From the NCBI GenBank assembly GCA_020697025.1, contig JAJFBO010000002.1:1-20841 (forward strand): a stretch of 20,841 bases of DNA, written 5' to 3'. The position numbers and the translations under genes are program-made. Source of the stretch: Burkholderiales bacterium (GTDB lineage: Bacteria; Pseudomonadota; Gammaproteobacteria; Burkholderiales; UBA11063). Shown one piece after another: positions 1 to 9,287 of this stretch (position 1 is the stretch's first letter; each line of letters begins with the position of its first letter). The notes beneath the pieces are model-generated. The model did not search any database. It worked only from the letters and a program-made list of their open reading frames with translations, and was not told the origin of the DNA.

Positions 1-360
1 TGTGTGGGAGCATCTCATGCTAAACTTTTATGTGGTGAATGTGATGGAGTTCCAAATCAATTAGTATATTGGTGCGTTGAAAGTCCCCAAAACTCTAAGA
101 TGCTTTATACTACAAGAGGAAATACTGAAACTTTTAAATTCGAAGATGATGGCATGTTACAATATGCAAGCGTGGGAGGTCCACGTGAGAAGAATTATTG
201 GGCACTTAACCGCAGTTCTTCCGATGATCATTGGGATATAACCTCTTCTGCTGGTCATTCAGACTCTGCAAAATGTAGGCAATTTACGGTCTCTAAAGAT
301 GAATACAAAGATTGTGAAGCATTCATTCAAAAAAAGCATGATGAAAAAAAGTTTCATTAA
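1..360 (+). CDS. Unrecognised protein, C-terminal part (5' end outside window)
   Basis: The reading frame is open from the first base to a TAA at 358-360, so the gene almost certainly starts upstream; the in-frame GTG at position 4 has no visible ribosome binding site. The visible 119 residues are hydrophilic, with no membrane segment. They carry several cysteines (two close together in the pattern C-G-E-C near the start, others at about residues 25, 91 and 104), several Trp/Tyr residues and a Lys-rich end. This composition would suit a small secreted, disulfide-bonded domain, but that is inference. I do not recognise the family. Coding is supported by the long open frame and the normal codon use in AT-rich DNA. 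Confidence 0.6.
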   Translation, partial: CVGASHAKLLCGECDGVPNQLVYWCVESPQNSKMLYTTRGNTETFKFEDDGMLQYASVGGPREKNYWALNRSSSDDHWDITSSAGHSDSAKCRQFTVSKDEYKDCEAFIQKKHDEKKFH

Positions 361-608
361 TAAAATTTAAAAAATTAGCCTGAAATTAAATATTATAAAT
401 GGCATTATCGGGTTAAGCAAAAAGAAAAGCTGAAATTATAACGGTAAAAAATTGTATAAGTATAGAATAATCAAATAAGTTTGCTAAAGCAATTAACTTT
501 AATTATAAAATTGACTCTTAATTTATTGCATAAGCAGATGTTTAACATGATAATGTAAATGTAAGTTAAATAAATATATCAATATCGTAGGCTAAACCGC
601 CTATAGAG
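361..608. other. AT-rich intergenic region, no gene seen
   Basis: About 250 bases lie between the end of the partial first gene and the convergent Dabb gene. No open frame of useful length is present on either strand. A weak hairpin near 588-603 is listed separately. A second weak dyad lies near 479-501 (TTGCT then AGCAA) without a following T run. No promoter is convincing, as expected between two gene 3' ends. Confidence 0.5.
588..603 (-). terminator. Weak hairpin after the Dabb gene
   Basis: The five-base arms TAGGC and GCCTA flank a six-base loop, just downstream of the minus-strand stop codon at 609-611. On the minus strand the hairpin is followed by an AT-rich stretch rather than a clean run of T, so it is at best a poor intrinsic terminator for the leuS-Dabb transcript. 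Confidence 0.3.
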
Positions 609-968
609 TTATTTAAAGTCAAACACCATCGCTCCAGTTGTCTGCCCATTCTCATCAATGGATAAGAATTGCCCGACAAATTTTTTAAAATCATCATGAA
701 CTGTATCAAATGGAGATGCAAATGGTTCTCCCAGATAATAATTAAAATCTTCCTGGCTCTTGAAAGTAACAATAAAGGAATGTTCAAATCCCCTTGTCAA
801 CTTCTCCAAACTCCCAGTACAATCTCCACCTTCCAGAGAAACAATATAATTTTTGCCATCTTTTTTACACTCATGCTTAAGAGCTAAAAACTTATTCATT
901 ACTTCATTTTTCTGCCCAGTGGTAACAGATGGTTTGTATTTAAACACTACAATATGTTTTATTCCCAT
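609..968 (-). CDS. Dabb (stress-responsive alpha/beta barrel) domain protein
   Basis: This small protein of 119 residues is a single Dabb domain, a ferredoxin-like fold that usually forms a dimeric barrel. Family hallmarks are the opening I-K-H-I-V-V-F-K-Y-K strand, the central S-L-E-G-G-D stretch, the G-F-E-H-S-F-I-V-T-F strand and the later P-F-D-T-V-H-D-D-F helix. Most bacterial members have no proven function; some relatives are stress induced and others are cyclases or monooxygenases. No signal peptide is visible, so it is probably cytosolic. The ATG at 968 is preceded by AAGGA at an 8-base gap. It starts 23 bases after the leuS stop, so the two are probably co-transcribed; the functional link, if any, is unknown. 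Confidence 0.85.
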   Translation of the reverse strand: MGIKHIVVFKYKPSVTTGQKNEVMNKFLALKHECKKDGKNYIVSLEGGDCTGSLEKLTRGFEHSFIVTFKSQEDFNYYLGEPFASPFDTVHDDFKKFVGQFLSIDENGQTTGAMVFDFK

Positions 969-991
969 TTTAATATTCCTTAAATAAAATC

Positions 992-3577
<2,586 letters not shown>

Positions 3578-3822
3578 TTATTTTTTTACCTGAAATGAAC
3601 ATTTAAGTACACGATTTTAACATATGCTTTGCAAAATTGGAGTTAATCCCATAACTTCAAATTAGTTCTTACAATTTTAATAGGGGTAAAATACCTCATC
3701 ACCGTATTTTAAATTTAATTATAAATTAGTTCAATAGCTTTGTTATAGTTACTAATACAAACTTTTGACAATTATATTTGCTTAATGTGAACTAAATTAA
3801 TTTTTTAAATGGAGTAATTTAA
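3578..3822. other. Divergent intergenic region leuS / sensor kinase
   Basis: The region holds 245 AT-rich bases between two divergent genes. It contains two direct copies of AAATTAGTTC (3659-3668 and 3723-3732) and a one-mismatch inverted copy at 3789-3798 close to the kinase start. An exact TTGACA lies at 3765-3770, but no good -10 follows at 16-18 bases. No small gene is apparent. Confidence 0.45.
3614..3622 (-). promoter_or_regulatory. Possible extended -10 promoter for leuS
   Basis: On the minus strand the bases read TGTTAAAAT, an extended -10 (TG, one base, TAAAAT). Transcription would start near 3607 and give a leader of about 30 bases. No good -35 is seen at the proper distance, so the call rests on the extended -10 alone in AT-rich sequence. 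Confidence 0.3.
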
Positions 3823-5619
3823 TTGTTTGATCTTAACGATCCAAATATTTATCAAATACTAGATCTTATAAATGTTAGTATTTACTGGAAAGATAAAAAT
3901 GGTTATTATTTAGGATGCAATGAATATGGAGTAAAAGCCCTTAGAGCAAGTAAGCGTGAAGATGTGATTGGTAAAACAGATTGCTTGATATTGCCTGATG
4001 CAGATATGTCTATAGTTTTAGAAGTAGATAAGTTAGTATTATTAAATGGTAATTTTACGGGTGAGGAATACGGTGTAATTAATGGGGAAAGAAGGATTTT
4101 CTTAACCACTAAAAAAAAGTTAATAGACCATAATGGTGAGGTTATAATTTTTGGGACGTCTATTGATATTACAGATATGAAAAAGCAAATAGAATTAGAA
4201 AAACGTAATGATGAAGCCAAGATGAAACAAATTATTGATCTGGCCAATGTTAGTATTTATTGGAAAGATCTGGAAGGACGTTACCTGGGATGTAATAAAT
4301 ATGTGTCAGATAATATATTTCTTAATAATGAAAAAGAGGTAATTGGCAAAACTGATTATGAATTACTGCCCAAAGACAGGCTTTTAGGATTTCAAGAAGC
4401 AGATAGATTAACTCTTGAAAAAGGACACTTTGAAGGTTATGAATATGGCACAGTTCATGGTAAAGCCATAGAATTTTTTACATCTAAAAATCGATTATTG
4501 GATAGTGAAGGCAATATTATCGGTCTTATTGGGGTCTCACTGGATGTAACGGACCGTAAAGAAGTTGAAAGATTAAAAGCTGAAAATGAAAAAAATAAAG
4601 CAAAACTGGAAACGGAAAAACTGCGGCTTGAAAATGAAAGATACCAAGCTACTGCTATGCAACAGGCTCAGTTTAGAAAAATAGCCGCTCAGGTAGCTCA
4701 CGATATTGCCTCGCCTATTTTTGCTTTGCAAATGATATTACCTCGTTGTGATGTCTTACCCGAAAACACTCGTACCGCACTAAACAAGTTTTCTACTCGT
4801 ATCATTGATATTTCACAGAATTTTTTAAGTCAATTTAAACAAAAGCCAGAAGATGGAATAACTATTAACGGAATAACAAAGATTGATTCATTTAAACGCA
4901 TGATGTCAAATATTATAAATAATTCAGTTGATGCTCTTGAAGATAAAGAAGGGATCATAAGTATTTATCTGGATACCATAGATGATAAAGTACAAATTGT
5001 TATCGAGGATAATGGTAAAGGAATGTCAAAAGAAATAACAGATAAAATCTTGCGTAACATTACAATTACATCCGGTAAAATTGACGGACACGGGATTGGT
5101 TTTAGTCAAATTAGAGATACTTTAGTTAATAATCAAGGAAGTTTTGATATAGATACAGAGCTGGGTCGTGGTACTAAAATAATTCTGACCTTTCCTAAAA
5201 TTGAAACGCCAAAATGGATTACTGATAAAATTGAGTTAGATCATGATACTTTAGTTATTATAGTTGACGATGAGCCATATGTTCATGAAGCGTGGGAATG
5301 TAAGTTTAAATTATCGGTTCCAAATATTTCTAAAAAACATTTTGAACAAGGTAGGGAAACAATAGATTTTCTAAATCAATTAACCGATGAAGAAAAGAAA
5401 AAGGTTTTTTTATTAATAGATTATGAATTACTTAAACAAAAGTTAAACGGTCTTGAGATAATTCAAAAAACTAATGTTAGAAATGCAATTCTAGTTACAA
5501 GTCACCATAATAGTAATGAAATACGAGAACAAGCTGCCAATTTAGGAATAAAAATCTTGCCTAAGGAGTTGGCTTTTGCTGTAACAATCAAGGAAATCAA
5601 AAACCATGCTAAAAACTAA
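3823..5619 (+). CDS. Hybrid sensor histidine kinase: two PAS domains, kinase core, terminal receiver
   Basis: Cytosolic signal protein of 598 residues with no membrane segment. Two tandem PAS domains (about 8-118 and 134-246) resemble each other, sharing N-V-S-I-Y-W-K-D, Y-L-G-C-N and a closing D-x-T-D. A charged helix, probably coiled coil, spans about 245-285. The H-box has the phospho-acceptor His 293 in V-A-H-D-I-A-S-P. The ATP-binding part shows an N-box at 363-372, D-N-G-K-G-M at 396-401 and G-H-G-I-G at 422-426. A receiver follows from about 476, with D482/D483, phospho-acceptor D533, T559/S560 and K581 all present. The start is TTG, chosen because GGAG at 3811-3814 sits 8 bases before it and no better ATG exists. 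Only about 15 residues separate the dimerisation helices from the N-box, shorter than usual. No output domain or separate response regulator is encoded in the window. The ligand is unknown. Confidence 0.88.
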   Translation: MFDLNDPNIYQILDLINVSIYWKDKNGYYLGCNEYGVKALRASKREDVIGKTDCLILPDADMSIVLEVDKLVLLNGNFTGEEYGVINGERRIFLTTKKKLIDHNGEVIIFGTSIDITDMKKQIELEKRNDEAKMKQIIDLANVSIYWKDLEGRYLGCNKYVSDNIFLNNEKEVIGKTDYELLPKDRLLGFQEADRLTLEKGHFEGYEYGTVHGKAIEFFTSKNRLLDSEGNIIGLIGVSLDVTDRKEVERLKAENEKNKAKLETEKLRLENERYQATAMQQAQFRKIAAQVAHDIASPIFALQMILPRCDVLPENTRTALNKFSTRIIDISQNFLSQFKQKPEDGITINGITKIDSFKRMMSNIINNSVDALEDKEGIISIYLDTIDDKVQIVIEDNGKGMSKEITDKILRNITITSGKIDGHGIGFSQIRDTLVNNQGSFDIDTELGRGTKIILTFPKIETPKWITDKIELDHDTLVIIVDDEPYVHEAWECKFKLSVPNISKKHFEQGRETIDFLNQLTDEEKKKVFLLIDYELLKQKLNGLEIIQKTNVRNAILVTSHHNSNEIREQAANLGIKILPKELAFAVTIKEIKNHAKN

Positions 5620-6460
5620 TAGCCTTACGCCATATGAAAGTGCAATTATTTGTGATAAAGACACAGAGCATCCCGGAACTGGTCTTTATACTGATTATGA
5701 AAACACAGGCACATATTTATGTCGTAATTGCGGTTTAGCTTTATTTAGATCACAAAATAAATTTCACTCTGGCTGCGGCTGGCCCAGCTTTGATAATGAA
5801 ATTAGCGGTAATGTAAAATGTGAAATAGATAAAGATGAACGTCGAACAGAGATTTTATGTAATCGATGCAATGCTCATTTAGGGCATGTATTTAAAGGTG
5901 AAGGTTATACCCCACTTAATATCAGGCATTGTGTAAATTCGGCCAGCCTCGATTTTGTGAGTAATACTGATGTTAATGACAGTGAAGAAGCTATTCTTGC
6001 TGCCGGATGTTTTTGGGGTGTAGAATATTACTTGCAAAAACTGCCTGGTGTATTAAAAACCCAGGTCGGGTATAGTGGTGGAACAAAAATAAACCCAACG
6101 TATAAAGATATATGTGATGGAGATACTGGTCATCTTGAAGTTATCCGGATAATCTATGACCCCAAGCAAATCACGTATGATGATTTATTAAGAAATTTTT
6201 TTGAAATACATGATTTTACACAAACTAACGGCCAGGGACCTGATATAGGAGAGCAGTATTTAAGTGCCATCTTTTATTTCAATGATGAACAACAAATAAC
6301 TGCCAAGAAGATGATCCAGTTATTAACTGAAAAGGGCTATCAGGTTGCAACCACATTAAAATCTGCAGTACCATTTTGGCCAGCCGAAGATTATCATCAG
6401 GATTATTATACTGTCAATAAACATAAGCCCTATTGTCATAACTGGAATAGAATTTTTTAA
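5606..6460 (+). CDS. msrBA: MsrB-MsrA fusion, peptide methionine sulfoxide reductase
   Basis: A bifunctional enzyme of 284 residues that repairs oxidised methionine, with the R-sulfoxide domain (MsrB) first and the S-sulfoxide domain (MsrA) second. MsrB occupies about 6-118: zinc cysteines C39/C42 and C85/C88, the S-G-C-G-W-P-S-F block near 55-62 and catalytic C109 in R-H-C-V-N-S. MsrA starts near 126, with catalytic C135 in G-C-F-W-G, then V-G-Y-S-G-G and the D-x-G-x-Q-Y motif. No signal peptide or thioredoxin domain is present, so it should act in the cytosol with thioredoxin as reductant. The B-then-A order is less common than A-then-B. The ATG overlaps the upstream kinase by 14 bases, with AAGGA 11 bases before it, implying translational coupling and perhaps shared stress control. 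Confidence 0.96.
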   Translation: MLKTNSLTPYESAIICDKDTEHPGTGLYTDYENTGTYLCRNCGLALFRSQNKFHSGCGWPSFDNEISGNVKCEIDKDERRTEILCNRCNAHLGHVFKGEGYTPLNIRHCVNSASLDFVSNTDVNDSEEAILAAGCFWGVEYYLQKLPGVLKTQVGYSGGTKINPTYKDICDGDTGHLEVIRIIYDPKQITYDDLLRNFFEIHDFTQTNGQGPDIGEQYLSAIFYFNDEQQITAKKMIQLLTEKGYQVATTLKSAVPFWPAEDYHQDYYTVNKHKPYCHNWNRIF

Positions 6461-6532
6461 CCGTTTAGTATATATTAAAATATGGTAAAATTCGGTAAAT
6501 TTAGTATAACTTTAAATGTAAAGGACTTATGA

Positions 6533-6955
6533 ATGAAAAAAATTATTATTACTGGAAATGTAGGGCGTGATCCTGAAATGCGTGCAGATCAAACGGGCGG
6601 CCAATTTGCATCATTTTCTGTTGGTGTTTCAGTTGGCACTAAACAAAACCCAAAAACTGATTGGGTAGATGTAACCTGTAATGGCAAACTATCTGACCTT
6701 GCCAGAAATTATATAAAGAAAGGCTCAAAAATTTTGGTTGAAGGTTTTCCAAGCGTAAATGCCTATCTTAATCGTGAGAATAAGCCAGTAGGCACACTGC
6801 GTATATACGCAAACAATATCGAGTTTCTAGGTAAGCGTGAAGATTCAGAAACTGACCACACTAATAATAATGAACCAGTTTACAATTTACCTGAAGTAAA
6901 CGACAGTCCTATGACGTCATCTGGCAGTCTTACATCAGATGATATCCCATTTTAA
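6533..6955 (+). CDS. ssb: Single-stranded DNA-binding protein
   Basis: The protein has 140 residues. An OB fold covers about residues 1-105, with G-N-V-G-R-D-P-E-M-R near the start, W-V-D-V-T-C in the core and V-E-G as in SSBs. A short polar linker leads to the acidic tip D-D-I-P-F at the very C-terminus, the docking peptide for replication and repair partners. It is shorter than the usual 165-180 residues of proteobacterial SSB because the linker is short, and the N-terminus lacks the common M-S-x-N-K-V-I-L-I-G form. It may be a second, accessory SSB rather than the main replication one; the window cannot decide. AAGGA at 6521-6525 lies 7 bases before the ATG. The neighbour hemJ begins 10 bases after its stop. 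Confidence 0.92.
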   Translation: MKKIIITGNVGRDPEMRADQTGGQFASFSVGVSVGTKQNPKTDWVDVTCNGKLSDLARNYIKKGSKILVEGFPSVNAYLNRENKPVGTLRIYANNIEFLGKREDSETDHTNNNEPVYNLPEVNDSPMTSSGSLTSDDIPF

Positions 6956-6965
6956 AGATAACTAA

Positions 6966-7430
6966 ATGCTAGCTGTTACAAGTCAGATAATTGCAATATA
7001 TCCTAACTTGTATGGGTATTTAAAGGCTTTTCACCTCATTGCTGTTATTTGCTGGTTTGCCGGTTTATTTTATTTACCCAGGTTGTTTGTATATCATGCA
7101 ATGACTACTAATCCGGTTAGCCGCAGCCAGTTCAAGATTATGGAGCACAAACTGTTTTGGTATATTATGACGCCATCGGGCATCATAGCTGTTGCTTTAG
7201 GCGAAATTCTGGCCCACTTTTTTAGTTTTTCAGGTTTATGGCTGCATATTAAAGTAGCCCTGGTTGGTACATTAATAATTTATCATATCTATTGTTTTAA
7301 ATTAATGGATGATTTTGCTAAAGATTGTAATCAAAAAAGCCATAAATGGTTTCGCCTGTTTAATGAATATCCAATTTTGGTATTAATTTTATGTGTAATA
7401 TTAGTAATTATAAAGCCAATATTTTATTGA
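6966..7430 (+). CDS. hemJ: HemJ-type protoporphyrinogen IX oxidase (UPF0093)
   Basis: A membrane protein of 154 residues with four predicted membrane helices. The family signature is clear: K-A-F-H-L-I-A-V-I-C-W-F-A-G-L-F-Y-L-P-R at about 20-39 with a conserved His near 23, then E-H-K-L-F-W, L-W-L-H-I-K near the third helix, and a final N-E-Y-P with I-K-P near the end. HemJ oxidises protoporphyrinogen IX to protoporphyrin IX in the inner membrane, the penultimate step of haem synthesis, in bacteria lacking HemG or HemY. The ribosome binding site is weak. The 10-base gap after ssb suggests co-transcription, although no functional tie to SSB is evident. Confidence 0.88.
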   Translation: MLAVTSQIIAIYPNLYGYLKAFHLIAVICWFAGLFYLPRLFVYHAMTTNPVSRSQFKIMEHKLFWYIMTPSGIIAVALGEILAHFFSFSGLWLHIKVALVGTLIIYHIYCFKLMDDFAKDCNQKSHKWFRLFNEYPILVLILCVILVIIKPIFY

Positions 7431-7491
7431 AATTGTCATGCTTATATTAAATGAAAACTTGCAATGAAAATTAAATTTTTGAGATACAACC

Positions 7492-7926
7492 ATGTATATT
7501 TTTCGTAAAGAAATGGAAGTCAGATGGTCAGATATTGATGCTAACTCTCATGTAACGCATACTTCTTACGCACAATTTGCAACACATACGAGAACACAGT
7601 GGATGCAGTCTATCGGTTATGCAATGAATGACTTGCTTAATAAGGATCTTTCAGCTGTCCTCCTTAAAGAAGAAACAGAATATTACCGGGAAGTATTTTT
7701 AGGAGAACAAGTAAGCGTTGAATTATTTATGCTAGGTCATACACAGGATTATTCTAGATGGAGATTTTTACATAATATCTATAACTCAAAGCATAAACTT
7801 TCTGCAAAACATATTGTATATGGGGCATGGATAAATACGCAAACCAGAAAAATCTGTCCGCCGCCAGATGATCTTATCAGGCTAATTGATGAATTGCCTA
7901 AAAGTAGCGATTTCACAATTTTATAA
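7492..7926 (+). CDS. Hotdog-fold acyl-CoA thioesterase (4HBT family)
   Basis: A soluble protein of 144 residues with the 4HBT start motif V-R-W-S-D-I-D-A-N-S-H-V at about 10-21; Asp16 matches the catalytic Asp of the family. The following Y-A-Q-F, the L-K-E-E-T-E-Y strand with an acidic pair, and the late A-x-x-x-Y-G-A-W-I-N strand also fit. It should hydrolyse a thioester of CoA or ACP, but the substrate is not readable from sequence. Members include YbgC-like and FadM-like enzymes. It starts 61 bases after hemJ and may be read from the same transcript. It ends 2 bases from the convergent CDF gene. Confidence 0.85.
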   Translation: MYIFRKEMEVRWSDIDANSHVTHTSYAQFATHTRTQWMQSIGYAMNDLLNKDLSAVLLKEETEYYREVFLGEQVSVELFMLGHTQDYSRWRFLHNIYNSKHKLSAKHIVYGAWINTQTRKICPPPDDLIRLIDELPKSSDFTIL

Positions 7927-7939
7927 TCTTATTGATCGC
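7907..7939. terminator. Inverted repeat across the convergent thioesterase/CDF junction
   Basis: The outer arms GCGAT (7907-7911) and ATCGC (7935-7939), with inner CAAT and ATTG, span both stop codons; a four-base bulge separates the two stem parts. It is placed where a bidirectional terminator would be, but there is no strong T run, so the call is tentative. Confidence 0.3.
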
Positions 7940-8939
7940 AATGCTTATGTTTAAAATCTTCAAATTCATGCTGTAAGGTAACATGTTCAATTTGATGTTT
8001 TTCTTCCAGCATTTCCTGACATAATATTAAAGTTTTCTGCCACGACATAGGATCCCTGGCAACTATATGTGCAGATAATGCACTTTGATTGGCAGACATA
8101 TACCAAATGTGCAAATCATGTACACTGATGATGCCTGGAATTGCTTCTAAATCACGACCGACTTGTTCATAACTTAAATGGGCAGGCACCCCTGCCATCA
8201 GGACAATACTGGAAGCTTTAATAATTTTATAATTGGAGACAATCATAAAAATTATTAAGAATACTGAAAGTATTGGATCAGCCATAGAAAATCCAGTCAT
8301 ATAAATTATACCGCCTGCAATGATTGCTACCCCTGAACCAAGCATATCGCCTAAAGCATGTATAAAGGCTGCCCTGGTATTTAGAGACTCCATGCCTTTA
8401 GATAAAACTAAAGCGACTCCGCCATTTACCAGCAATCCTAAACAGGCAATAATAAATAATCCGCCTCCTGCAACTGCTACCGGGTTAAAAAACCTGGTAA
8501 TAGCTTCTATTAATAAACCAAGCGTCAGAACTATAGTAAATACGCAGTTGACTAATGCACCTATGGCCTCAGCTTTGCCAAAACCAAAAGTGAGGTTAAT
8601 TGTAGCTGGTCTTTTACTAATAATATTTGCAATATAGGCAAGCAAAAGTCCGGCGGCATCAGTTAACATATGTACAGCATCTGTTTTTAGTGTAACCGAG
8701 TTAGTTATATATCCACCAATACCCTCAACAAAAGAGAAACCAAACGTAATTAATAAACACCAAAATAACATCCGCCCATTTGTATCTCTAAAATTATGCG
8801 CGTGGGAATGACCGCCAACCCCATGATTATGTGAATGTTTATGAACACTATGGTCCATATTGCTATGATTATGATCATCATGTGCAGGCTTTGGATTATT
8901 ACCGTCATGCACTAGATAATTGCTTTGTATATTTGACAT
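7929..8939 (-). CDS. CDF-family divalent metal cation exporter (ZitB/CzcD-like)
   Basis: An inner-membrane antiporter of 336 residues that exports Zn2+ or a similar metal in exchange for protons. The first 50 residues are a His-rich cytosolic tail with over a dozen His in H-x-H runs, typical of the zinc-binding part of ZitB/CzcD proteins. Six membrane helices follow. The transport site is visible as H90-x-x-x-D94 in helix 2 (D-A-V-H-M-L-T-D) and H194-x-x-x-D198 in helix 5; His plus Asp at this site usually goes with zinc preference. The cytosolic C-terminal domain (about 255-330) has the usual H-D-L-H-I-W motif. The start lies 5 bases after the fdx stop, as the last gene of the bamE-nadB-fdx unit. 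The specific metal is inferred. Confidence 0.93.
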   Translation of the reverse strand: MSNIQSNYLVHDGNNPKPAHDDHNHSNMDHSVHKHSHNHGVGGHSHAHNFRDTNGRMLFWCLLITFGFSFVEGIGGYITNSVTLKTDAVHMLTDAAGLLLAYIANIISKRPATINLTFGFGKAEAIGALVNCVFTIVLTLGLLIEAITRFFNPVAVAGGGLFIIACLGLLVNGGVALVLSKGMESLNTRAAFIHALGDMLGSGVAIIAGGIIYMTGFSMADPILSVFLIIFMIVSNYKIIKASSIVLMAGVPAHLSYEQVGRDLEAIPGIISVHDLHIWYMSANQSALSAHIVARDPMSWQKTLILCQEMLEEKHQIEHVTLQHEFEDFKHKHCDQ

Positions 8940-8944
8940 ATTAT

Positions 8945-9280
8945 CTAACCTTCCTTTGCATGGTTAATAGTATATTTTGGAATCTCAACTATAATATCTT
9001 CATTTGCTACAATTGCCTGACAGGACAGTCGTGAAACTGAAGTCAGGCCCCAGGCCCGATCAAGCAAATCTTCTTCCAGTTCATCCATTTCATTTAAGGA
9101 ATTAAATCCCGAACGAACAATTACATGGCATGTAGTACATGCACATGCCATATCACAGGCATGTTCAATTTCAATATTATGTTCCAGAAGTTGCTTACAA
9201 ATATTTTCTCCGGGAGTTGCAGTGAAACTAGCGCCACTTGGGCATATTTCCGCATGGGGGAGCACTTTAATTATTGGCAT
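8945..9280 (-). CDS. fdx: ISC-type [2Fe-2S] ferredoxin
   Basis: A protein of 111 residues colinear with E. coli Fdx. Cluster ligands C42, C48, C51 and C87 have the same spacing, within H-A-C-D-M-A-C-A-C-T-T-C and S-R-L-S-C-Q-A. The D-E-L-E-E-D-L-L-D-R-A-W-G-L block and the ending I-P-K-Y-T-I-N-H-A-K are also conserved. It passes electrons during Fe-S cluster assembly on IscU. In most proteobacteria it follows hscB-hscA in the isc operon; here it stands between nadB (7-base gap) and a metal exporter (5-base gap), with no isc gene in the window. The rest of the system must lie elsewhere if it is present. Confidence 0.95.
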   Translation of the reverse strand: MPIIKVLPHAEICPSGASFTATPGENICKQLLEHNIEIEHACDMACACTTCHVIVRSGFNSLNEMDELEEDLLDRAWGLTSVSRLSCQAIVANEDIIVEIPKYTINHAKEG

Positions 9281-9287
9281 ATGGAAT

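Noticed and set aside
479..501. Hairpin in the first intergenic region as terminator of the leading gene
   Set aside because: The stem is short and bulged, about 120 bases from the stop, and no T run follows.
361..608. Small RNA or hidden gene in the gap
   Set aside because: No promoter-terminator pair or coding frame with a ribosome binding site could be supported.
3765..3770. Exact TTGACA as the -35 of a kinase promoter
   Set aside because: No acceptable -10 is found 16-18 bases later; the nearest candidate, TAAATT, is 22 bases away. Not listed as a promoter.
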